From assembly GCA_002291955.1 (NCBI GenBank), contig DBBA01000354.1:1-5578 (forward strand): a stretch of 5,578 nucleotides of DNA, given 5' to 3'. Positions 1-5,299 of the stretch are shown in pieces (the first letter of the stretch is position 1; every line of letters begins with the position of its first letter). Below the pieces are notes generated by a model, which had not been told where the DNA came from, did not search any database, and saw only the letters and a list, made by a program, of their open reading frames with translations. The DNA comes from Rhodobacteraceae bacterium UBA996 (GTDB lineage Bacteria > Pseudomonadota > Alphaproteobacteria > Rhodobacterales > Rhodobacteraceae). Made by a program: the position numbers and the translations under genes.

Positions 1-567
1 GTGCCCACGCATTTCATCAAGCGCATCAACATGCGCGAGCAGCTGATCCGGCAGGTCGAGATGATCCCGCTGGAGGTCGTCGTGCGCAACGTGGCGGCCG
101 GGTCCCTGTCGAAGCGGCTGGGCATGCCCGAGGGGCAGGCGCTGCCCCGTCCGATCATCGAGTGGTACTACAAGGACGACAAGCTGGGCGACCCGATGGT
201 GGCCGAGGAGCATATCCTGGCCTTCGGCTGGGCCGGGCAGCAGGACCTGGACGACATGGTGGCGCTGGCCCTGCGGGTGAACGACTTCCTGTCGGGCGTG
301 ATGATGGCCGTCGGCATCAAGCTGGTGGATTTCAAGATCGAGATCGGCCGCATCTGGGACGGCGATTTCATGCGCCTGGTGGTGGCCGACGAGATCAGCC
401 CGGATTCGTGCCGGTTGTGGGACATCGAGACGGGCCGCAAGCTCGACAAGGACGTGTTCCGCCGCGATCTGGGCGATCTGGGCGAGGCCTATACCGAGGT
501 CGCGCGGCGTCTGGGCGTGCTGCCGTCGAACGTGACGCACACGACGAAGCCCACGCTGATCAATTAG
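1..567 (+). CDS. purC: Phosphoribosylaminoimidazole-succinocarboxamide synthase (SAICAR synthetase), 5'-truncated by window edge
   Basis: The enzyme condenses CAIR with aspartate, using ATP, to form SAICAR in cytosolic de novo purine synthesis. The 188 visible codons end at TAG 565-567. Two family signatures are clear: IPLEVVVRNVAAGS (visible residues 22-35) and LVDFKIEIG (108-116). The conserved DEISPDSCRLWD follows at 130-141. All three belong to the ATP/aspartate-binding core of the family. The first base opens an in-frame GTG, but this is an internal valine: family members run to roughly 235-255 residues and the N-terminal ATP-binding lobe is absent here, so about a quarter of the gene lies upstream. 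purS follows after an 80-base gap, fitting a pur operon. The C-terminus is complete and no damage is visible. Confidence 0.96.
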   Translation: MPTHFIKRINMREQLIRQVEMIPLEVVVRNVAAGSLSKRLGMPEGQALPRPIIEWYYKDDKLGDPMVAEEHILAFGWAGQQDLDDMVALALRVNDFLSGVMMAVGIKLVDFKIEIGRIWDGDFMRLVVADEISPDSCRLWDIETGRKLDKDVFRRDLGDLGEAYTEVARRLGVLPSNVTHTTKPTLIN

Positions 568-634
568 CTGCACCGGGGCGCGGGCGGACCCCAGGGGGGC
601 GGGCAGGTGATCGCCTTTCGGCCGCGTCGGAAGA

Positions 635-639
635 GAAGG
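635..639 (+). promoter_or_regulatory. Ribosome binding site of purS
   Basis: GAAGG, within a purine-rich run at 631-640, lies 8 bases upstream of the GTG at 648. It supports GTG as the purS start. Upstream in-frame starts would add an arginine/glycine-rich segment unlike any PurS. Confidence 0.6.
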
Positions 640-647
640 GACCGGGT

Positions 648-887
648 GTGAAGGCTGTCGTGACGGTGATGCTGAAGGCGGGCGTGCTGGATCCCCAGGG
701 CGAGGCGGTGCGCCATGCGCTGGGGGGCCTGGGGTTTCAGGGCGTGCAGGCCGTGCGGCAGGGCAAGGTGATCGAGCTGGACCTGGTCCACAGCGACCGC
801 GCGGCCGCCGAGGCGGACGTGCGCGCGATGTGCGAGAAGCTGCTGGCCAACACGGTGATCGAGAGCTACCGGGTCGAGATCGCCTGA
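648..887 (+). CDS. purS: Phosphoribosylformylglycinamidine synthase subunit PurS
   Basis: PurS is the small structural subunit of the three-part FGAM synthase (PurS-PurQ-PurL). It bridges the glutaminase and the synthetase so that ammonia can pass to FGAR; it is cytosolic and has no catalytic residues of its own. The 79-residue product begins VKAVVTVMLKAGVLDPQG and contains ALGGLGFQGV and VRQGKVIELDL, the characteristic PurS strand-helix-strand pattern, at the usual family length (about 76-85). The GTG start is chosen because PurS proteins typically begin M-K-A, and because an SD-like GAAGG sits 8 bases upstream. The gene lies between purC and purQ, as in many alphaproteobacteria and Bacillus. 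The longer open frame upstream is a shadow of purC. Confidence 0.93.
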   Translation: MKAVVTVMLKAGVLDPQGEAVRHALGGLGFQGVQAVRQGKVIELDLVHSDRAAAEADVRAMCEKLLANTVIESYRVEIA

Positions 888-911
888 GGGGCGGCGCGCG
901 AGTGGGTCGGG

Positions 912-932
912 GTCCCGGGTCAGGCCCGGGAC
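912..932. repeat. Perfect inverted repeat in the purS-purQ gap
   Basis: Arms GTCCCGGG (912-919) and CCCGGGAC (925-932) are exact reverse complements around the 5-base loop TCAGG. The element starts 25 bases after the purS stop and ends 68 bases before purQ. No T-run follows, so it is a poor intrinsic terminator. It resembles the short GTCCCGG/CCGGGAC palindromes scattered between genes in alphaproteobacterial genomes. It could stabilise the upstream mRNA or be a dispersed repeat unit; its function is not visible here. Confidence 0.6.
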
Positions 933-999
933 GCCGTGGTGCGCCGCCGGGTCGTCGAGCCTCTGGCGCGCAGGGGCGGCTTGTGGCACATCGCGCGGC

Positions 1000-1677
1000 A
1001 TGAAGGCTGCCGTTGTCACCTATCCCGGATCGAACTGCGACCGCGACCTGGCGGTGGCGCTGACGCGCGCGGGGTTCACCGTGGCCCGGGTCTGGCACAA
1101 GGACACCGCGCTGCCCCCGGGCACCGATGTGGTGGGTGTGCCGGGCGGGTTCTCGCACGGGGACTACCTGCGCTGCGGGGCGATTGCGGCGCGCGCGGCC
1201 ATCGCGCCCGCCATCGCGGCCCATGCGGGCCGGGGCGGGTTCGTGCTGGGCATCTGCAACGGGTTCCAGGTGCTGACCGAGATGGGCCTTCTGCCCGGCG
1301 TCCTGATGCGCAATGCAGGGCTGCGGTTCGTCTGCCGGACGGTCGCCCTGACGGTCGGCACGGCCGACAGCGCGTTCACCGGCGGCTACGGCCCGGGTGC
1401 TGCGATCCGCCTGCCGGTCGCGCACCATGACGGGAACTATGTCGCCGATGCTGCCACGCTGGACCGGCTGGAGGGCGAGGGGCGCGTGGCCTTCCGCTAC
1501 GCCGAGCCGGTGAACGGGTCGGCGCGCGGCATCGCCGGGGTGTTGTCGGAAAACCGCAGGGTGCTGGGGATGATGCCGCACCCCGAGCGCGCGTCCGAAT
1601 CCGCCCACGGCGGCACCGACGGCGCGCGGCTTTTCGCCCATCTGGCGGCGCTGGCGGTCACCGCCCACGGCGCCTAG
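1000..1677 (+). CDS. purQ: Phosphoribosylformylglycinamidine synthase subunit PurQ (class I glutamine amidotransferase)
   Basis: PurQ hydrolyses glutamine and delivers ammonia to PurL for conversion of FGAR to FGAM, in complex with PurS and PurL. The 225-residue product is full length for the family (about 220-230). It opens with MKAAVVTYPGSNCDRD, the PurQ-type N-terminus. GGFSHGDYLR follows near residues 49-58, then the nucleophile motif GICNGFQ with Cys86, and PHPER with His194 and Glu196, completing the Cys-His-Glu triad. ATG at 1000 is chosen because it gives the exact family N-terminus. No good ribosome binding site stands close upstream; the nearest AGGGG (972-976) is too far away. The 112-base gap after purS, which contains a palindrome, is rather long for tight translational coupling between subunits needed together. 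Confidence 0.96.
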   Translation: MKAAVVTYPGSNCDRDLAVALTRAGFTVARVWHKDTALPPGTDVVGVPGGFSHGDYLRCGAIAARAAIAPAIAAHAGRGGFVLGICNGFQVLTEMGLLPGVLMRNAGLRFVCRTVALTVGTADSAFTGGYGPGAAIRLPVAHHDGNYVADAATLDRLEGEGRVAFRYAEPVNGSARGIAGVLSENRRVLGMMPHPERASESAHGGTDGARLFAHLAALAVTAHGA

Positions 1678-1680
1678 GGG

Positions 1681-1703
1681 CGCGCGCACTTTCCTTGCGC
1701 GCG
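1681..1703 (+). terminator. Stem-loop just after purQ, possible weak terminator or attenuator
   Basis: CGCGCGCA (1681-1688) and TGCGCGCG (1696-1703) form a perfect 8-bp stem around the loop CTTTCCT. The hairpin begins 4 bases after the purQ stop. Only GGTTTCC follows, so the U-run is poor and termination is likely partial at best. It separates the pur genes from dctB, which starts only 22 bases downstream, so read-through into dctBD is possible. Confidence 0.4.
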
Positions 1704-1709
1704 GGTTTC

Positions 1710-1723
1710 CGCCAGAATTGGCG
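1710..1723 (+). promoter_or_regulatory. Short hairpin abutting the dctB start codon
   Basis: CGCCA (1710-1714) and TGGCG (1719-1723) pair around the loop GAAT, one base before the ATG at 1725. It occupies the place where a Shine-Dalgarno sequence would be, and no SD is visible. It could lower or gate translation initiation, but a 5-bp stem may also occur by chance in such GC-rich DNA. Confidence 0.3.
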
Positions 1724-1724
1724 C

Positions 1725-3545
1725 ATGGCCAAGGCGTCCCGTCCCGACACGTCCCCTGCCGCCGCATCGCGGGCGCGGCGCCCCGGCGCGGGGGCGATCC
1801 CGAACCTGCGGAGCGGGCTGTCCTGGCCTGCGCGCGTGGCGCTGGTGCTGTTCGTGCTGATGGCGGTCGCGGTCGTGTGGGTGACCAACCACCTGCTGAC
1901 CGAACGCTTCACCGAGACGACGCGCAGTCGCGCCGAGGTGCGGCTGGCGCTCTATTCCGGCAACATCATGGCCGAGGTGCAGCGCGCCGCGCTGGTGCCC
2001 GCGTTCCTGTCGCGCGACCCCGCGCTGCTGGCGGCGCTGGGATCGCGCGACTTCTCGCTCACCTCGCAGTTCCTGATCGACCACCGCACCGAGACGGGGG
2101 CCGCGTCGCTGATGCTGCTGGACGGGCAGGGCATCGTCGTGGCGGCCACCACGCGCGAGCGGCTGGGCGCGGACCACCGGGCCGAGCCCTATTTCGTCGC
2201 GGCGCTGCGGTCGCCCGACACCGTGTTCAGCGCCTATGCGCGGGACACCGGGGCCACGCAGTTCTTCTACAGCCGCCGCGCGGCCGGGCCGGACGGCGCG
2301 CTGGGGGTGATCGTCGTCGAGGTGGACCTGCGGCGGTTCGAGCAGTCCTGGGCGGGCATTTCCGACGCGGTGATGGTGACGAACGGCGAGGGCACGATCC
2401 TCCTGGCCACCGAACCGCGCTGGCGCGGCCGGTCCGAGGCGGAAGCCCTGGCCACGGAAAGCGCGCCATCGGCGATCCTGCGGGCGATCATGGCGACGTC
2501 GGACTGGTCGCTGGTGCCGCCCGATGCCTATCTGGCCGGGCAGGCGGTGATGCGCAACGAGGTGCGCGTGCCGTTCCAGGGCTGGCGGATCGTCAGCTAC
2601 ACGACCTATGCCAGCGTGCGCGAGCGGGTGAACGCGGTGCTCGCGGTCGAGATCATGGGCTTTGCCATCCTGCTGGCGGCGGCGTTCTATCTGGCCAGCC
2701 GCCGCGCCTGGACCAAGGCGGGCAAGTTCCAGCGGGAATCGGTCGAGCTGCGCGCGCTGAACGCCGCACTCCAGCGCGAGATCGCCGAGCGCCAGAAGGC
2801 CGAACGGTCGCTGCAGGTGGCCGAGCAGACGCTGGCGCAGTCCTCGAAGCTCGCGGCGCTGGGCGAGATGTCGGCGGCGGTCAGCCACGAGCTGAACCAG
2901 CCCCTGGCCGCGATGAAGACCTATCTGGCGGGGGCGCGGCTTCTGCTGACCCGCAAGCGCCCCGACGAGGCGCTGTCGTCGTTCCAGCGGATCGACGACC
3001 TGATCGACCGGATGGGGGCGATCACCCGCCAGCTGAAGAGCTTTGCCCGCAAGGGTGGCGACGCGTTCGAGCCGTTCGACCTGCGCGATGCGCTGTCCTC
3101 GGCGCTGGCGATGATGGAGCCGCAGCTGAAGCGGCGCGAGGCGCAGATCCTGCGGTCGGTCCCGCGCGAGCCGGTGATGGTGAACGCCGACCGCATCCGG
3201 ATGGAACAGGTCATCATCAACCTTCTGCGCAACGCCATCGACGCGACGCGCGGCGTGGCCAATCCGACCATCGACATCATCGTGGCCGCGGCCGCAGGCG
3301 ACGGGCGCGCGATCCTGACCGTGCGCGACAACGGCCCCGGGGTCAGCGACCTCGATAAGCTGTTCGAGCCCTTCTACACGACCAAGGCCCCGGGCGACGG
3401 GGTGGGGTTGGGTCTCGCCATCTCGTCGGGGATCGTGCAGGACTTTGGCGGGCGGCTGACGGCGCGCAATGCGCCCTCGGGCGGGGCGGTGTTCGACGTG
3501 GACCTGCCGCGCTTTGCCGAGGCGCCGGTGCAGGCGGCGGAATGA
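1725..3545 (+). CDS. dctB: C4-dicarboxylate sensor histidine kinase DctB
   Basis: This is an inner-membrane kinase that by homology senses periplasmic C4-dicarboxylates and phosphorylates DctD. From ATG 1725 it has 606 residues. A Pro/Ala/Arg-rich cytoplasmic tail is followed by TM1 (about 35-56), a periplasmic double-PAS (Cache-like) region (about 57-304, with RAEPYF at 152-157 and FFYS at 180-183), and TM2 (about 305-324). A charged helical linker (about 335-375) leads to the HisKA domain with phospho-acceptor His388 in SHELNQPL. The ATPase domain shows the N box (NLLRNAIDA, Asn503), G1 (DNGPG, 535-539), F box (LFEPFYTTK, 546-554) and G2 (GVGLGL, 559-564). All kinase motifs are intact. An in-frame TTG at 1695 would add ten residues but lies in a hairpin, so it was not used. 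dctD follows after 66 bases. The two-TM layout, SHELNQPL and partner gene favour DctB over other kinases; the ligand is inferred. Confidence 0.87.
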   Translation: MAKASRPDTSPAAASRARRPGAGAIPNLRSGLSWPARVALVLFVLMAVAVVWVTNHLLTERFTETTRSRAEVRLALYSGNIMAEVQRAALVPAFLSRDPALLAALGSRDFSLTSQFLIDHRTETGAASLMLLDGQGIVVAATTRERLGADHRAEPYFVAALRSPDTVFSAYARDTGATQFFYSRRAAGPDGALGVIVVEVDLRRFEQSWAGISDAVMVTNGEGTILLATEPRWRGRSEAEALATESAPSAILRAIMATSDWSLVPPDAYLAGQAVMRNEVRVPFQGWRIVSYTTYASVRERVNAVLAVEIMGFAILLAAAFYLASRRAWTKAGKFQRESVELRALNAALQREIAERQKAERSLQVAEQTLAQSSKLAALGEMSAAVSHELNQPLAAMKTYLAGARLLLTRKRPDEALSSFQRIDDLIDRMGAITRQLKSFARKGGDAFEPFDLRDALSSALAMMEPQLKRREAQILRSVPREPVMVNADRIRMEQVIINLLRNAIDATRGVANPTIDIIVAAAAGDGRAILTVRDNGPGVSDLDKLFEPFYTTKAPGDGVGLGLAISSGIVQDFGGRLTARNAPSGGAVFDVDLPRFAEAPVQAAE

Positions 3546-3597
3546 TCGTCCGCCCCGGGGCGCGGGCCGCGCGCATCACGCGGATCGGGACAGGGTC

Positions 3598-3606
3598 GGG
3601 AAAGGG
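3598..3606 (+). promoter_or_regulatory. Ribosome binding site of dctD
   Basis: GGGAAAGGG ends 5 bases before ATG 3612. It favours this start over the in-frame ATG four codons later (3624). Confidence 0.6.
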
Positions 3607-3611
3607 CTGAC

Positions 3612-4943
3612 ATGGCCGCAGGCATGAAGATCGCGATCATCGACGACGAGCAGGACATGCGGCAGTCGATCAGCCAGTGGCTGTCGCTGTCGGGCTTCGA
3701 CACGGAAACCTTCGCCAATGCCGAGGAGGCACTGAAGGTCGTGGGGCAGGACTGGCCCGGCGCGGTGATTTCCGACATCCGGATGCCGGGGATGGACGGG
3801 ATGGCGCTTCTGCGGCGGCTGATGAGCGTCGACAGCGGGCTGCCGGTCATCATGATCACCGGGCACGGCGACGTGCCGATGGCGGTCGAGGCGATGCGCA
3901 TGGGCGCGTTCGATTTCCTGGAGAAGCCGTTCAACCCCGACCGGATGACCGAACTCGCGAAGAAGGCCGCGACCAACCGGCGGCTGACGCTGGACAACCG
4001 GGCGCTGCGGCGGGAGCTGGGCGACGGGTCGGGCATCATGAAGAAGCTCGTCGGCACGTCCGAGGTTATGCAGCGCCTGCGCGAGGATATCCTGGACCTG
4101 GGCCAGGCCGACGGGCACGTGCTGATCGACGGCGAGACGGGCACCGGTAAGACGCTGGTGGCGCACGCGCTGCATGCGGTGGGGGCAAAGCCCGGGCGCA
4201 AGTTCGTGCTTCTGTCCTGCGGGGCCTGGTCCGAGGACCAGATGGCGCGGCGGCTGTTCGGGCCGATGGACGAGGGCGGGCAGCTGCCGGCCGTCGAGGA
4301 GGCGCGGGGCGGCACGCTGGTGCTCGAGGACATCGAGGCGCTGCCCATCGCGCTGCAAGGGCGGCTTCTGACCTGGATGAACGAGCTGGGCACGCCGCCC
4401 GAGAGCCGCGTGGTGGCGATTTCCAACCTGCAGCAGCAGGGCAAGACCTGCGAGGACATGCTGCGCCCGGACCTGTATTTCCGGCTGGCGGCCATGAAGA
4501 TCACCCTGCCGCCCCTGCGGACGCGGGGCGAGGACATCCTGACGCTGTTCACCCGCTATGCCGACCAGTACGCCGACGAATACGGCTGCGACGCGCCCGA
4601 GGTGACCGCGCAGGAGGCGGCCCAGCTGTTGCAGGCGCCCTGGCCGGGCAACATCCGCCAGCTGATCAACGTGGCCGAGCGGGCGGTGTTGCAGAACCGG
4701 CGCGGGACGGGGTCGATCGCGTCGCTCCTGATGGCCGACAGCGATGCGTCCACCCCCGCCATGACGACCGAGGGCAAGCCCCTGAAGGAATATGTCGAGG
4801 CGTTCGAGCGGATGCTGATCGACAACACCATGCGCCGCCACAAGGGGTCGATCACCGCGGTGATGGACGAGTTGTGCCTGCCGCGGCGCACGCTGAACGA
4901 GAAGATGGCGAAGTACGGGCTGAGCCGGTCGGACTATCTGTAG
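3612..4943 (+). CDS. dctD: DctD-like response regulator (receiver-AAA+-Fis HTH) lacking the GAFTGA sigma54-contact loop
   Basis: This cytoplasmic partner of DctB has 443 residues, the usual DctD size. The receiver (about 5-120) has the acidic pair Asp11/Asp12, phospho-acceptor Asp55 in SDIRMPGMDG, Thr83, and Lys105 in LEKPF, so it should be phosphorylated normally. The AAA+ domain (about 145-365) has Walker A GETGTGKT (174-181), SN at 271-272 (sensor I), Arg285 and Arg291 in LRPDLYFRL (arginine-finger positions), and WPGNIRQL with Arg349 (sensor II). The C-terminus (about 391-443) is a Fis-type helix-turn-helix matching DctD, with LPRRTLNEKMAKYGL. Three departures stand out. LFG (215-217) is followed by only 15 residues before GGTL (233-236), so the GAFTGA loop is absent. 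Walker B reads LVLEDIE instead of LFLDEIE. The usual Asn of LNC is Ser202. The flanks stay in frame, which argues against a frameshift. It probably binds DNA and responds to phosphorylation, but likely does not activate sigma54 polymerase in the standard way. The DctD name rests on the C-terminus and the dctB neighbour. Confidence 0.85.
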   Translation: MAAGMKIAIIDDEQDMRQSISQWLSLSGFDTETFANAEEALKVVGQDWPGAVISDIRMPGMDGMALLRRLMSVDSGLPVIMITGHGDVPMAVEAMRMGAFDFLEKPFNPDRMTELAKKAATNRRLTLDNRALRRELGDGSGIMKKLVGTSEVMQRLREDILDLGQADGHVLIDGETGTGKTLVAHALHAVGAKPGRKFVLLSCGAWSEDQMARRLFGPMDEGGQLPAVEEARGGTLVLEDIEALPIALQGRLLTWMNELGTPPESRVVAISNLQQQGKTCEDMLRPDLYFRLAAMKITLPPLRTRGEDILTLFTRYADQYADEYGCDAPEVTAQEAAQLLQAPWPGNIRQLINVAERAVLQNRRGTGSIASLLMADSDASTPAMTTEGKPLKEYVEAFERMLIDNTMRRHKGSITAVMDELCLPRRTLNEKMAKYGLSRSDYL

Positions 4944-4965
4944 GGCGCACGCCTGACCTTGCGGA

Positions 4966-4998
4966 CGCGGGCCTGGCGGCCCGCGACGCCTTTCCTCT
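4966..4998 (+). terminator. Candidate intrinsic terminator of dctBD
   Basis: CGCGGGCC (4966-4973) and GGCCCGCG (4978-4985) form a perfect 8-bp stem with loop TGGC, 22 bases after the dctD stop. A pyrimidine stretch with TTT at 4991-4993 (CCTTTCCTCT) follows a few bases later. The stem is strong but the T-run is weak. Confidence 0.5.
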
Positions 4999-5006
4999 CG
5001 GCGCCG

Positions 5007-5033
5007 CCCCGCGGGCGGTCGCCTCGGGGTTTT
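5007..5033 (+). terminator. Second candidate intrinsic terminator after dctD
   Basis: CCCCG (5007-5011) pairs with CGGGG (5025-5029), with an inner GGC/GCC pairing (5014-5016 with 5021-5023). TTTT (5030-5033) follows directly, the only T-run of this kind in the region. A competing hairpin, CCGCCC (5004-5009) with GGGCGG (5013-5018), uses some of the same bases. Together with the upstream hairpin this looks like a tandem terminator. Confidence 0.45.
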
Positions 5034-5049
5034 GTGCTGCAGGGAAGCG

Positions 5050-5075
5050 GTTCAGGGGCAGGGCTGCCCCTGAAC
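5050..5075. repeat. Perfect 11-bp inverted repeat
   Basis: GTTCAGGGGCA (5050-5060) and TGCCCCTGAAC (5065-5075) are exact reverse complements around the loop GGGC. No T-run follows on either strand. It may be a further mRNA-end hairpin or one copy of a dispersed intergenic palindrome. Its perfect symmetry would also allow protein binding. Confidence 0.6.
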
Positions 5076-5181
5076 GCGCCATGTCGAGGGTGTGGCGGCC
5101 GGTCCCGGCGTCAAGGACGCGCGGTCCGCGCGCCGCCTGCCGGCGGTGGCCTGTTCGCGTTGGGTGGGGGGCCATCCTTGA

Positions 5182-5201
5182 CCCCGCGCCCGGCCGCGGG
5201 G
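5182..5201. repeat. GC-only inverted repeat
   Basis: CCCCGCG (5182-5188) and CGCGGGG (5195-5201) pair perfectly around the loop CCCGGC. The stem lacks A/T and a T-run and lies in very GC-rich DNA, so chance is a real possibility. It sits about 80 bases upstream of the candidate promoter. Confidence 0.35.
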
Positions 5202-5247
5202 CGCGCGCGCCGATGCGGGTGAGGTCCGGTGGGGGCTGCCGGGCGGG

Positions 5248-5277
5248 CGCGAGAATTCCCGCATTGCAATTCCCGCG
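5248..5277. promoter_or_regulatory. Dyad and direct repeat over a candidate -35, possible operator
   Basis: CGCGAGAATT (5248-5257) and AATTCCCGCG (5268-5277) form a 10-bp inverted repeat with one mismatch and a 10-base spacer. In the same bases, AATTCCCGC occurs twice in direct orientation (5254-5262 and 5268-5276), 14 bases apart. Both overlap or flank the TTGCAA at 5264-5269, so a bound protein would contact or block the -35. The binding protein is unknown. Confidence 0.4.
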
Positions 5278-5293
5278 AGGCGGCCTCTATGGT
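5264..5293 (+). promoter_or_regulatory. Candidate sigma70-type promoter
   Basis: TTGCAA (5264-5269) and TATGGT (5288-5293) are 18 bases apart and lie in an AT-richer patch within otherwise extreme-GC DNA. The -35 shares TTG-A-class positions with TTGACA; the -10 keeps TAT and the final T of TATAAT. Transcription would start near 5300 and run rightwards through a leader of at least about 275 bases toward a gene at or beyond the window end. Confidence 0.45.
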
Positions 5294-5299
5294 GAACGG

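Noticed and set aside
162..887. 241-codon + strand frame running into purS
   Set aside because: The upstream part is purC read in another frame. Only the part from GTG 648 matches PurS, and it has its own ribosome binding site.
984..999. TGGCAC upstream of purQ as a sigma54 -24 element
   Set aside because: The matching -12 position reads GG rather than GC, no TTGC is present, and the element would touch the purQ start codon.
1695..1724. TTG at 1695 as the dctB start
   Set aside because: It overlaps the loop and stem of a perfect hairpin (1681-1703), lacks an SD, and adds ten residues with no family support. ATG 1725 leaves a normal tail before TM1.
1674..2888. 404-codon open frame on the minus strand opposite dctB
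   Set aside because: The translation is His/Arg/Gly/Gln-rich with no recognisable domain. Long antisense frames are expected opposite GC-rich genes, and the + strand frame encodes a clear DctB.
4263..4307. Missing GAFTGA explained as a frameshift
   Set aside because: LFG before and GGTL after are in the same frame with normal family sequence on both sides, so the loss is in-frame rather than a shifted stretch.
3374..4841. Two long minus-strand open frames (392 and 421 codons) opposite dctD
   Set aside because: They overlap each other and a clear DctD, and their low-complexity Arg/Ser or His/Gln/Arg-rich translations show no family features.
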